DNA of 64,000 nt from Phoronis australis (taxonomy: Eukaryota > Phoronida > Phoronidae), in contig NMRA01000604.1 of NCBI GenBank assembly GCA_002633005.1, forward strand, positions 101,955-165,954. The letters are read 5' to 3'. Below are positions 15,401-26,040 of the stretch, piece by piece; position 1 is the stretch's first letter; each line of letters begins with the position of its first letter. The translations under genes and the position numbers were made by a program. The notes beneath the pieces were generated by a model. The model worked only from the letters and a program-made list of their open reading frames with translations. It was not told the origin of the DNA and ran no database searches.

Positions 15401-16511
15401 GTTGGTATAATTGAATACCCAAAACTTTGCCACTGTCAGTCACTGTCGCCAGACGACTGTCCCTCACATAGCGGCGAGTTCTGTTAAGAAATAAGCCCTT
15501 GTTTAAGGCATAAGCCATTATCGATCTTTTACGCTATGTCCGTGTATTATCAATTTCAGTCGTACTGGTAGCAGGGGGATTTGGGCAGCATACAACTTAA
15601 TGCAAACCCGATTCTATAAAGCCATCTCATTGGTCACTTGCATTTTACTTAGAAAATGTGGCGAATCACATGAAAGTTAACAACATGGCTAATGAAGGAG
15701 TTGTAAGCGCGACCTGCTGCCAGTCACCATGGCATTAAATTCATAGAGCTTGAATAATACTTACTAGCAAGACTAAGAAAGCTAAAAATATGTGACATTG
15801 TTCAAAGTTTCCCAATGTTTATACATTAAGCTTTTTGGCCCTGATAGCAATGATGCAGTCATCTTTTTGTGCACTGGAATGCACTGCAAGAGCTACATTA
15901 TCATCTGCAAATAGGCCATTGGATGTGTTTATTTTGATCTCCAGTTCACAAGAAAACGAGTTTGCTTGGTGACCAAAGTCACTTGGACAGTATGCTTGAA
16001 TTGTGTTCCTGACTAGCAAGCTACTCAGTCGTACAATTTGAATTTAATGTTGAAAGTGGTGCCTGACCCAACAAACTTATTCAAGATTTTTGACAAGCTT
16101 GATTTACTTATCTAATGCACACACTTTTTCAAGCTAACCGAGTATTGCTCAGTAAAGAAATAAGGAAATTCAAGCTTGGAGAAAAATATCACGTTTGTTA
16201 ACGTGGTCAAATTTAGCGAAGTGCAATACTGGGGTTGGCTGTGAACTCGCACCAAACTCATTTTCAAAAAATGTTTGTTTTTAAATTCAGCTGCATCGGT
16301 TATCAACTTAAAAGGTTTCGATTTAGTGACCATTAGTTTTCAGTAACTGCAGTTAACAATTTCAGCACTATTGAAATGTGTTTCATTCATTCTGTAACTA
16401 AATACAAGAGTCTGCTGTAACCATTGCACCACTTGTACCCTACTCTAACCTTCGTTAAACCCAACTTCCTGTCACTTTCAGAAGGACATGACAAGTCGAA
16501 TCTGTCACTAA
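473..16511 (+). CDS. MOB3: MOB kinase activator 3 (MOB3), seven coding exons
   Basis: MOB proteins are small adaptors that bind NDR/LATS and MST kinases in Hippo-type signalling in the cytoplasm. The coding exons are 473-517, 8939-9089, 10055-10148, 10877-11010, 13150-13265, 14946-15032 and 16482-16511. All junctions are AG/GT and the phases agree, giving 657 nt and 218 aa, close to the usual 216-217 aa. The short first exon has the LFSKDK-type start and exon 2 begins TFRPKKKF, both typical of MOB3 rather than MOB1 or MOB4. The four zinc ligands are visible: Cys84 and Cys89 (C-x4-C) and His166 and His171 (H-x4-H). [14 protein letters not shown] and PFPKN are family signatures. The last exon codes only nine residues (KDMTSRICH), like the vertebrate MOB3 tail. 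The start is the only ATG giving this N terminus. Intron 1 is 8.4 kb. Confidence 0.95.
1709..2003 (+). repeat. dispersed repeat family 'A' copy, ending in a hairpin
   Basis: This segment matches 26247-26550 (+), 26841-27173 (-) and the split copy 30004-30059 plus 32546-32765. Shared blocks include AGCTTTTCAGCGAATTATGC, CATCAAAGTC, TACCTTTTGC and CGAATAAATACTCCCGT. It ends in a 13-bp perfect inverted repeat with a 2-base loop (1976-2003, CCAGGAGATATGA arm). A short inverted fragment of the repeat's left part lies at 2068-2111, so this may be a decayed foldback element of the kind seen whole at 26243-27177. The family is not one I can name. Confidence 0.75.
7973..8018. repeat. small foldback (GAGAACCAGTTT family)
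   Basis: Inverted arms GAGAACCAGTTT and AAACTGGTTCT surround a short loop. The same arms recur at 9556-9632 and 59345-59415. Confidence 0.55.
9556..9632. repeat. small foldback (GAGAACCAGTTT family)
   Basis: It starts with TACAGGGGTTCTGCAT and has inverted GAGAACCAGTTT / AAACTGGTTCTC arms. It resembles 59345-59415, which shares the TACAGGGG outer arm. It lies in MOB3 intron 2. Confidence 0.6.
9797..9870. repeat. poly-G tract with an unresolved base and a short duplication
   Basis: A run of about 20 G contains an N at 9812. It is followed by two near copies of a 28-bp unit ending TTACCTGGA. The N shows that the tract length was not resolved in the assembly. Confidence 0.8.
12295..12370. repeat. 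CAG/CAA microsatellite
   Basis: Interrupted CAG and CAA triplets in MOB3 intron 4. Read on the minus strand they give a poly-leucine frame, which I do not believe is coding. Confidence 0.85.
12649..12713 (-). repeat. tRNA-like SINE head or tRNA pseudogene
   Basis: On the minus strand the sequence has an A-box-like TTAGCTCAGTGGCAGAGC and, about 30 bases on, a B-box-like GGGTTTGACTTC. These are the internal RNA polymerase III promoter blocks of a tRNA. It does not fold as an intact tRNA by eye, so a tRNA-derived SINE fragment is the better reading. Confidence 0.55.
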
Positions 16512-16876
16512 AACAACCAATGGGATGCATGCTAACTTCTTCATGTTTCACATTAACCCCGACAGCAAACTGCCGTCACATAACACGAAAAGGGTCTAAC
16601 AGAAATGCCATCAAGTTTGTTGACCGAAAGGAAATCCGTAATTGGACACAGCCATTACTTGCAAGCTGAGCTACTTTTTCTCACAAAGACTTTCAGAGTG
16701 ACTCTGTTTAGTTTGTGTTCTTGTTGGTATGTCTTAGCTTATTTTTGTCCTCGGTTTGAAACCATGGTTACCACTCATCATGGAAAACCTGGGAATCCAC
16801 AGCAGCTAATTTCCATAGGACTTGGAAAATGAAAGAAGTAAATCTCATGCAAAATTCATAAGACTTTTTTAAGATA

Positions 16877-16882
16877 AATAAA
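16877..16882 (+). terminator. candidate MOB3 polyadenylation signal
   Basis: AATAAA lies about 365 bases after the MOB3 stop codon. It is the first canonical hexamer I found there. A longer 3'UTR cannot be excluded. Confidence 0.4.
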
Positions 16883-19663
16883 AAATGTCATTCAGCATGT
16901 CATGCGTTCTCTTGTTTTTCATCAATGGTTAGGAAAATATTTCAATACACCTTTTGTGACAAAAAGAATTCATGGAAAATGAAAAGATTGTGGGTGAAAA
17001 CCATGTGTAAGCTTTGTCGGTACTGTGTGTTTGTACAGTGTATGCCATTCAGACTAAGTGACGTGGGCTTGCCACCATGACGGGCAGAATGGTTTCTCTC
17101 GTGACCCAGAATGAAGCGGGATTAACGGGAAAGTCATTAAGATGGCTGAGCCGTTCTGTAATTATAATTTTGCCCACGTAATAGTTATTACCGGTACTAG
17201 TCATTTTTGCTTTTAAGTGCATTAGTTGTCATGGTGATGAAATGGTATTTTGCCTGATTACCTTTTGCCTCGTGCTGTGTTAAAGCTGCATGCTGTATGT
17301 ATTAGGGTGATGTGAACTATAGATAGGTCACAATCTGCTGGTTTGGTGGTGTTACTTTTCTTGCCTGTTCAGTCTCACTGCTCAAGGGACCGTTTCACCA
17401 AGGTAGTTTTGACTCGATTCTCGAAAAAAATTTATGCAACGGACTGAAACTGGCTAATAATTTGGAAACTCTTTTTGCAATTCGAATCAGAATCCCAAAG
17501 GTGTTGCATTCGAGGGGTGTTGCTGACACAAGGTGCCTGTTCCAGGGCGCACTCAGCCCGTTTTGTGCTCAGAACTACTTTGATGTGACGGAGTCCTCTG
17601 GTTTTGGAAGTGTATTTGTGGTAGACAGTAGATGACTAATTGAAATTTGCATGGACGTTAAGGCGTAGATTTGACTTCATTATTAGGTCCTCCATTCACC
17701 TATTTCGGCTGCATTTTCCATGCCCATCCATTGTCATTGTTTATTGGTGTCAAAAATGGCTTTGACAATTTTTTGATGAACCTTGACAGAGAGATGTGTG
17801 GCTGGGCTGTGCCTGCACTTGACAGTTTTCTGCTTTGATATCATAGTGACTAAAGTATTTTAGTTAAGTGTATATTACACAGTTCTAAAAAAAGGTAGAA
17901 ACAACCCTTTCGCGGTGCTTAGTTTTGTAAAGTATTTATCTAGACTATTTCAGTTTCCCAAGAATAATTGGAGTAAGTTGTTTGACTTATTTCCAAGTCG
18001 TTCCTGTAATGTTCTTTAGGTGGTTTTCTTATAATTTTGTCTTTTGTTAATCATGAATCATTTTATTTTTTTCAACAAAAACTCGATTATGGTTTTTGAA
18101 ATCCAGTAATTTCTAACTATAGTGCAGCAAAGATGACAAATAAGAAATTAGTTTATTAGTATCAGACTAGATGTTAATTTTTAGTCATTGATTTCTTAAT
18201 ATGTTGTGCTTTATTTTTACATATATTTTGATTTATTGCATGCTTTGTTTGTTTTTCATGTTATGTTGCACATGACTGTGCCCAGTTGACTAACCACTTT
18301 TGCCGACTGTGCAGCACAATGTACTAATCTTTAAGCTCACGTAACGCCATCTTTTGTCTTAGGGAGGAACCTTTTATTTTGGTCTTTTGATATGGATAGT
18401 TAGTGTTGCAAATTACTCATAATAAACCCATGGACCGTGGGAGTTCGTTGATTGTTCTAACGTAAAGATTCGCCACCCCTAACTTGATTTACTCCACTTT
18501 AAGTTTGCGATCTTGGTTTGACCTAGTCATCCATGTGTGGGATAAAACGCAATGCATCATAGTCTTGTCACTTTAATGCCCTGTTGCCTGTTCTTAATGT
18601 TATTCTCATTAGTTGTATTTCATTACAATTTTAGAGGGTTATGACGGAGAGAATTTGCCACTAGATGTTGAATGGCCACAGACAACTCACCATGTCTACA
18701 GATACATAATAAAGCTGCATTTTGCCCCGTTAAGCTGGCTAAAAAGCAAAATCAAATTAGGCTTTTTACTCTCATGAAACTGTTCTGATAATTTTATTTG
18801 TGTTACGAAGAAGAACATCAAACTATCAGCAACTCAGGAAACACTTCAGAGTTTATTGCGGTTGACCGACCCTAAAATTGAAATTTGAAAATAATGCATG
18901 TGCACATTGCCTTTGACTAGAATTGGCAGCTCATTCAGCAAATATTCAAGATGGGGGTGTTAATTTTTTAAACCCCAAATCAATTAAGTTCTGAATTTTA
19001 CAATGACAGCTAAACAACGGCAAAATGCCGCTTTAAAATGTTGGTGGATAGTTTTCCATTTGCGTAGAAGTACTCTTTGTTTTATTTACAAGTACTTGAG
19101 AATAGATTTCTCTGGGAAAGTTTTCGCAATATATGATCTAGGGAAAGAGAAATCAATTTCTTCCCATTTGTATTATTTTGAGTTCAGACTGAATATTTGG
19201 GAAGTTTTCGACTTAAAATTTTTTTGATCTTGTAAAGAAAACTTGGGTACATCACATCTCTTATGTGAAGTTACAACACAGCATTTCACTATCTCTTCAT
19301 AGTTGCTGTGTTTTGTTAGAGAGAAGATGCAAATGTACAAGTGATGGCGCAATTGATGAAGTTTGTTATTGTAAAAAGACTGTTTTGTATAACCGAAACT
19401 TTCCTATCTAAACCAGTTTTGTTTAGAAACTTTTCAGTCTTGACAGGCTCCCTGCTATGTTTTCACATAATTGATGTCAGGGGACATTGACTGGTTACCT
19501 TGTAGTTTTAGAATGTCAAAAATGTTGCAGGTGTCCTTTTGACTTTGATTTGCAATCCATGTCAAAAAGGATTTTGAAATTTGAGGTTGGCAGCAGCAGA
19601 TCCGTTTTTTTCTAGGTGGTCTGATAGGGGACACACTAATTGAAAATTCTTGCAGAATGTAAA

Positions 19664-19741
19664 GGTGAAGGAGCAGAGGGACCGGGACCCACCCTCTGGA
19701 TGGGTGAAGGAGCAGAGGGACCGGGACCCACCCTCTGGATC
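19664..19741. repeat. two tandem copies of a 39-bp unit
   Basis: The unit contains GGAGCAGAGGGACCGGGACC and occurs twice in a row with no mismatch that I can see. The unit is GC-rich in AT-rich surroundings and its length is a multiple of three, so it stays open in frame. No protein is implied. Confidence 0.85.
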
Positions 19742-20764
19742 TGCTCCTTATTGGTAGTCATTTGCCCCCTTTCTTCAGCCACCGTTAAGTCCCCTGCCCA
19801 AAACACTGACTATCCACAGACAACCTTTTGTGTATGTTATAGCAAAATGTGCATGAATTGTACAAAAGTTGGTGTTGCTAAGGCAGACCTTGAAGATCGT
19901 CCAACAGGTGGCTACAGTCCCGTTTTGTATGAGATTATACTTGACTATAAAGTGTTACAATCCAGGTATTATGGGAATGCAAAGTAGATCGTATGCATTT
20001 CCAATTTTTGATGGTGCAACTCAGGTTGTCAGGGGAATCTACAATAGAATCGCATTCACTTAACTGATCTAAAGCATTGTGCATTTTGTCTTAGTGTTGA
20101 GACATATTGCAAAGTATTCGTTGTGCTGGTCTTTTATATTTCAGTGTATCATACCTTGAGACTTAAACATATTTGGACATTTACAAAATGGAAACTATAC
20201 TAAAGTTGTTACAAATTTTTCTGAGAACCTATGTTATTTAATTTGTATATATTGTATTACTTAATGCATAGATTCATGGTTGGGTTTGGGCGTGTTGGAA
20301 TTGTATTTATGAGGACTGCGAATTGGTAACTTTGCTGTTTTCATTCTGTGTATTTCTAAATTATGTATAGTAAACTTCATAAAATTTAAGTTGTGTTTCT
20401 TTTTTACTGGGAAGTAGGGTTCAATTAGAACTGATGGGGGCTTGGAATATCCCTCTTTAGAGGATTTCCTCTTTTTAGGTTTTGATTTTCTCTTATCAGT
20501 ATTTGATTTCCTGTTGTTTCTTTTTCCATCCACTTTTTATCATTAATTTGACTTTATTCATTCTAAAATGTTTGTTTCAGTTAAGTTTTACACCACAAAA
20601 ATACCTCTGTCACACAAGCCTATTCTTGAATGATACATCACCTGGAAATTTTTCCTCTTTTCGGTAACTGGTCATTCAAAGCCCTGACTATAAACTAGTC
20701 AATCCACGCAGAGGGAGTCTGTATGGTGCGGCAACACAGTGCAGAATAGTTGTTCATTCCCTCA

Positions 20765-21155
20765 CGAAAAATTCCTATGGGAATTCGTATAAGACTTGAA
20801 TATATCCAGTGGGCAATTCAATAGGATTCTATAGGAAGTTCAATAGGATTCTATGAAACAATTAACATACATGTATTAAGACTCGCCTGAATATTAAAAT
20901 TTACAAAAATTAAGGACTCAGAAGAGCTGAAGTTAGATAAAAACAAATCGATATTTTATTATATAGTCTTGAGCTATTTGTTTGTTAAAATGCTTAGAAA
21001 TCAGATTTGTGATTAAATTCCAAAAGGATTTTTTCTATAGGAATTCCTATAGGATATCTTGATCCTATAGGAATCCTATAGGAAATCGATATTCCTATAG
21101 GAATTCCCATAGGAATTCTTATCCAATAGGAATTCCTATAGGATCCTATTGAATA
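20765..21155. repeat. array of CCTATAGGAATTCCTATAGG-like palindromes
   Basis: Two patches (20765-20870 and 21030-21155) are built almost wholly from overlapping variants of ATAGGAATTCCTATAGG. Each variant is self-complementary, and the right patch reads back as the left one on the other strand. The roughly 160 bases between them lack the motif. It looks like a foldback element or an expanded palindromic simple repeat. Confidence 0.75.
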
Positions 21156-22474
21156 TTTTCGTATGGGTTGCGGCTGCCCTCTGTTGAAGAAGCGAACTTT
21201 TGGCTTGGACTAATTGCCAAAATAAGATTGATTGCAGTTTGTTCCTTACGTAGATAAGAAGTGATATCTAGGTTTGAAAAGAACTTCCAATTGACAAATT
21301 TTCCTTCGTCCTGGCTATTAGGCGTGTAAAACTTGACAGCCCGAGAAGTCTGCTTGTTGAGCCTGGTATCTAGCATTAAAGTGATACTAAACCTGTTATG
21401 ATGAATTCAACCAATCCTCGCCCTGTCACGTGCTAATGTATCCTTAGCGTCAATCTTTCAAGTTAAAGAAAGGATTCAACTAAAAACTCATTCTCCCTTT
21501 GTCACACATTGGGCATTATTATCCTTGGTGGATGGTGTTATCCCACCACACTTGTAATTCGCTAAAGGCATAGGTCACGCTTTGCCCGTTGAGCAGACTT
21601 TGATAGGAATTTTCAAATTTTCCTCCAAACTTTTAAGGTTTGTCAAGTGTTTCAGAGCATTATTTTGCTTCAAAGAACTGGATGGGAAAGTCGTTTTTAG
21701 TATCTGCTAATAGGCCGAAGCCAGGTTTAGTATCCTTTTAATAGGCCAAAACCGGGTTTGGTATCTTTTAAAAAATAGCAGCAAGTTTGGAATCAAAGAT
21801 GGCAGTTTGAAAATAGTTTGTGAATTTTACTGACAATATTCCCAATGTTTTTATGACAAAAAAAACACAAGAAAACTCTATTTATGTTGCAAATCATTGT
21901 GTCAGGAAAGCCATAGTCGACTTGAAGAAGCGTTCGTGCATTAACATGTTACTTTTCACTAAACACGCACCCTGGTTGTAAATAGATATTTACAGAGACG
22001 CCGCCATAATAACTTCGTGAAACAGAGTTTGGCTTGAGTTTTTGCAAAACAGTCTGGGCTAGGATTCCCAATTGTGAATCCTAGATCTGTGGAGGTTACT
22101 CGATTAGGTATATTTCGAGGTGTGAATGCAGAACAATTCGTTTTTTTAACGCTTGCTTTATAAAACGAGCAAAATCAGTGCATAAAGTAATAACTGACTG
22201 CCATCCGCCTTTTCTGGAATAAGTTGAAAACGAAATAATATGCCAATAGGTTACTTATAATGACGAGACGGGACAGCAAAACCCGTTTTTTATTTTGCTG
22301 CGAATTGAGGAGATATTTTTTTTTAATTTAAAAACTATTTTGTTTTAAAAAGTCAGGGTTTGTGTCCTGCGTTAAGACGACACGGAAAACAGAGACACTT
22401 TTGTATGAAAATGTTTTCAAAAGAATAGTAACTTACGTCACACTTCATGACGCGAACTATCATAAACTGTGACA

Positions 22475-24268
22475 ATGTGGCGGCTTATGATAATATGTTC
22501 CACGATATTACCGTATTCCGTGCTGTCGGTTCTGGTAAACGTAGCAAAATACAAAGTCGCGAGACAGTCTGGAGTAGCCGATGGCGGTAGTGCTATGAGA
22601 GCCGTGGACGGCAACAATGCCACGGCCTTCAGTCGTGGATCGTGCACACAAACTCCGATGCGTTCAAACCAATTTTGGTTTGTAGATCTTGGAAGATCAG
22701 ACTACGTTGTTGTAGCCGCGAAGATCACGAACAGGGCAGATTCTCTTGGCTATCACTTACACGACTACGCCACATCAGTAGGCAAGTATAGGGAAAAACC
22801 ACAAAAAGAAACGGTTTGCTTCTTCCGTGAAGGAGTTGTCGGCGACGGCAAGTCGGAGTTGCATTGGTGCTATATACCAGTGGAAGGGAAATATTTCTTT
22901 ATTCGTATCTTGAGTACGAGTTACAGCGAAATTTTATCTCTCTGTGAAGTTGAAGTTTTCATCGAAGTTCGCAACGCAGCCGGTGGAAGAGTGACCACAC
23001 AGTACCCGACGTCCAACTCTCATTCTAGGTATGCTGTTGATAATTACCTGAGTTCCGTTAGTGACCACGTTCATCCTTGCGCACAAACTTCTTCACTGTC
23101 TTACGGGAGTAGCTCGTACCATTGGTGGGAAGTTAAGCTGGACGATGTGCATATAATTTACGGAGTCCTTATAGTTAGTTCCAAGGAAAAGAGGTTGACC
23201 AAATTCCAAGTCATGGTTGGTAATCATTCCCATGCGGACAATCGTGAAGAGACATCATGCTTTCAATGGAGTGGGAGAATACGGGAAGGGTGGACAGTAT
23301 ATCGTAGCTGCACACTTCCCCTGTATGGGAAATACGTTATAATCAAAAATAGGGTACCAGGGACCCTTGTACTTTGCGAAGTAATGGTTCATGCTCGCAA
23401 ACTTCGTGGAAAATGCACTGTCAAACAAGATTCAGATGCACTCTTCTGGGATGCAAGTGAGCTGTTCCCAAACGGTGGTTTCAAGAAATTAGAGAACAAG
23501 TTTACTGACGTCCAACTCGGAGTGATAATTGATTTCACGTGTAAAATTGGATTTTCTTGGTTGGACCATGGTTTCGGTGGAGTTTTTACAAAGAAGCAAA
23601 CTTGCTGGGAAGATGGTGAAGTTCTTACGCAGCCAGCTTGCCAAGGTTGCATGCAGTCCTACGCTGGTACAAAATACAGAGGCACACGGTCCTTCACAAG
23701 TCGAGGTGTGTGTTTGCCGTGGCAGAACTCAAGACAATACGGCATGAGGCTCTACCACGAGAAGAATTACTGCCGCAACCCCGATAACTCAAAACACGGC
23801 CCATGGTGCTATCTGAAGTCACAAGCTGACACGAAAGTTGTCTGCACTAATATTCCCATGTGTAAGGGTTACATGTTTCCCAACCTGAACTGCAAGTTGA
23901 AAAACAATGGAGCGAGCTATCGTGGCTACTTGAAGTACACTCGTGACAATTCGCGGTGTAATCGCTGGGCTGACGGCGGTGAATACTGTCGCAACCCGAC
24001 TGGTGATCCTAAAGGGCCTTACTGCTACGTGGATCCCAGTAGGTCAAAGAAAGACTACTGCAACGTAATGCAATGCTCACACTTGCTCAAAGGTTACGAG
24101 ACCCTGATAAAGTTGGGACGCGGCGGAATGGCCGTGAACATTGACTCTGAAAAGTCAATTGAATCGGTCGGAGCGACACTGCAAGTGTTTCTTTTCTCTT
24201 GCGTCCAGTTTTCCCCGATAGTTCTAATAGTTATTCAAAATGGTTGGGTAGTTACCCGTGACACGTGA
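22475..24268 (+). CDS. fucolectin/sushi/double-kringle surface protein, single exon
   Basis: One open frame of 597 aa. Residues 1-20 are a hydrophobic signal-peptide-like segment, so the protein is probably secreted or on the cell surface. Residues 21-165 and 166-308 are two fucolectin/F5-8-type lectin-like domains (NVAKYK...AVDGN...WFVDLG, then YAVDN...WWEVKLD). Residues 312-389 have four cysteines (314, 356, 377, 389) spaced as in a sushi/CCP module. Residues 392-463 and 473-534 are kringles, each with six cysteines and the YCRNP and W/YCY motifs. A C-terminal hydrophobic stretch (about 566-588) could be a transmembrane or GPI-anchor segment. I chose the ATG at 22475; two codons upstream the frame opens on GTG. 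No catalytic domain is present. Binding partners are unknown; carbohydrate binding is inferred from the lectin fold only. The lack of introns among many-exon neighbours may mean a retrocopy origin or a single large exon of a longer gene. Confidence 0.85.
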   Translation: MWRLMIICSTILPYSVLSVLVNVAKYKVARQSGVADGGSAMRAVDGNNATAFSRGSCTQTPMRSNQFWFVDLGRSDYVVVAAKITNRADSLGYHLHDYATSVGKYREKPQKETVCFFREGVVGDGKSELHWCYIPVEGKYFFIRILSTSYSEILSLCEVEVFIEVRNAAGGRVTTQYPTSNSHSRYAVDNYLSSVSDHVHPCAQTSSLSYGSSSYHWWEVKLDDVHIIYGVLIVSSKEKRLTKFQVMVGNHSHADNREETSCFQWSGRIREGWTVYRSCTLPLYGKYVIIKNRVPGTLVLCEVMVHARKLRGKCTVKQDSDALFWDASELFPNGGFKKLENKFTDVQLGVIIDFTCKIGFSWLDHGFGGVFTKKQTCWEDGEVLTQPACQGCMQSYAGTKYRGTRSFTSRGVCLPWQNSRQYGMRLYHEKNYCRNPDNSKHGPWCYLKSQADTKVVCTNIPMCKGYMFPNLNCKLKNNGASYRGYLKYTRDNSRCNRWADGGEYCRNPTGDPKGPYCYVDPSRSKKDYCNVMQCSHLLKGYETLIKLGRGGMAVNIDSEKSIESVGATLQVFLFSCVQFSPIVLIVIQNGWVVTRDT

Positions 24269-26040
24269 TTCACGGGTTCCCCGTACAAGATTTACATACC
24301 TACTTTACACATTTACCGACGTTGAAAACTGCGCGTGCATTTAAATTTAATAGTGAAGCTTAAAAATAAAAAATAGAAGTTATAGAAAAAAGACAATTCA
24401 CAAATTTATCCACTGGTCGTGTTTTCATGGTAACTAACAATGAAAAGGAAAACGAGACACTGCAAGAGCTAGACAGAGAATGCTTAAATTCTCATTTTAA
24501 AATATCGCAATTGGGTGAGGAACTCTTCACTTACGTATAGCCGTCTAGTTGGTGCACGGTAAACGCATTGCCCCAGCGATGATTAAAGTTTGAAACTTAG
24601 CCTTAGACCATGCTCAGTGATGTTTTTAGCTGAGGTGCCAAAATTCTGGTTTCTTATTAACATCTAGGGAAATCGTCCTACTCCAGCATCCAGCCTGAAG
24701 CCGCCCTAACATTTGCCTGCCGTACGACGGTTTTGGCACGGTGCATTCCGTATTTGGCGTGGCAAAACGTGTCGGTGTCAATCAGCAGATTCCTGTGTGT
24801 GCGGCACTCCGGTAGCGAAAAAAAATAGTCCACGACACGTATATAAAAGGCCAAGTTACGTATTTTATAGCCCATCACTGTAGGTCAGGACTGACGCGGA
24901 CATTGAAGTGACAAGCATTGTCCGCAATCTGGCCTCTAGGCCTACTTCACTACACTTATTCACGCAGTCATTCACAATTGATTTCCACAAACCAACTGAT
25001 GGCAATTTTCTAAAAAAATGAATTCTCTCCTCTATAGCCCGCACTCCCACGCACATGCAGGCACGCACGTTGAACACCGTTTCACTACGAGTATCACTAT
25101 ATGATTGCCACCACGATAAGCCACAATTAAATTTTGACCCATTATCCGAAATCATCATGCTAGGTAACCTGTTAACCATATAGCAACTGCATCTGCATCT
25201 GCATGGATATCTTATGAACATTTATAAAACGAAACAAGGCATATTGTTATCACAGGCCATGCTGACCATTTTTGGAACGTGTGGTAAACAAGCGACATCT
25301 CACCCGACCGTCGGTGCCGGTTTTTCACTAGTCGTCCGGCGCATGAGAGGAGATAAGCCCACGGACTTGGACTACGGTACATTTAGTATAATTTTGTCAG
25401 TGTAGCAACCACAAGATGTGCACTGTTTTATATAGTTACAAAATGATCTAATTTTTTTTTCAAATATGTTGTGCTGCCAAATTTTACCAGCTCTGTAATT
25501 ATCGACGCCTGCCAAAGTGTCTACCACTAAAACGCGCCCTTATGGTTCTCTACTGTTGAGCGTACGTGTGATGCACCATAGATAATGAGCCGGTACGCGA
25601 ATCTTGCTTTGAAATTTTCAAATATTGTGCGCAGTACGACGCCGTCACTGCCCGCGCGACCTACGATCCGCGCTAGCATAGATATTATTATCAGAGACCG
25701 TAGAGAGGCGTCTTTGTTATTATCTAGTAGTCTATGATCACTGATTGGTTTAAATTTGGAACGTTCTTAAGGAATTTTACGAGCGTAATTTACGGCGACA
25801 TTTACCCCATTTAATTTACAGGCGTAATGTTACCGCAACACTTTTGCAATTTAACTTACGCTCGTAATTACGAGCGTAATTTTACGGAGACACTTTCCCC
25901 TCAACGGCCCACCATACAACCCGGCCGGCGTCAACCTCTACTGGCTGGTGCGGTGCTTAAAAAGGATTAGGCTTCGTCGTAAGGCGGCGCGTCGAAATGC
26001 GTCTGCTCACGCGACCTTGAACTTTGATCAACCGGTGAAA
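24269..26040. other. intergenic stretch upstream of HSD17B12
   Basis: An AATAAA at 24365-24370, about 100 bases after the kringle-gene stop, is a plausible polyadenylation signal. The open frames at 24678-25405 show no family signature. The last 300 bases are richer in CpG and hold a perfect palindrome (25856-25879), fitting a promoter region for HSD17B12. Confidence 0.45.
25856..25879. promoter_or_regulatory. 24-bp perfect palindrome before HSD17B12
   Basis: The half site is TTACGCTCGTAA followed by its exact reverse complement. Partial copies (ACGAGCGTAATTTACGG) lie at 25779 and within the right half. It lies 161 bases before the start codon. It could be a protein-binding site or a small mobile element remnant. 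Confidence 0.5.

Larger units (their letters stand above)
16883..22474. other. 3'UTR/intergenic stretch between MOB3 and the kringle gene
   Basis: I see no exon with a recognisable domain here. The contents I can support are a 39-bp tandem duplication (19664-19741) and a palindrome-rich patch (20765-21155). The T-rich sequence after 17000 could be extended MOB3 3'UTR. Confidence 0.5.

Noticed and set aside
22469-22474. Start of the kringle protein two codons earlier
   Set aside because: The codon there is GTG; the ATG at 22475 directly precedes the signal-peptide-like segment.
25948-26040. N-terminal extension of HSD17B12
   Set aside because: The upstream part opens on GTG, has no ATG, and codes an Arg-rich segment unlike the family.
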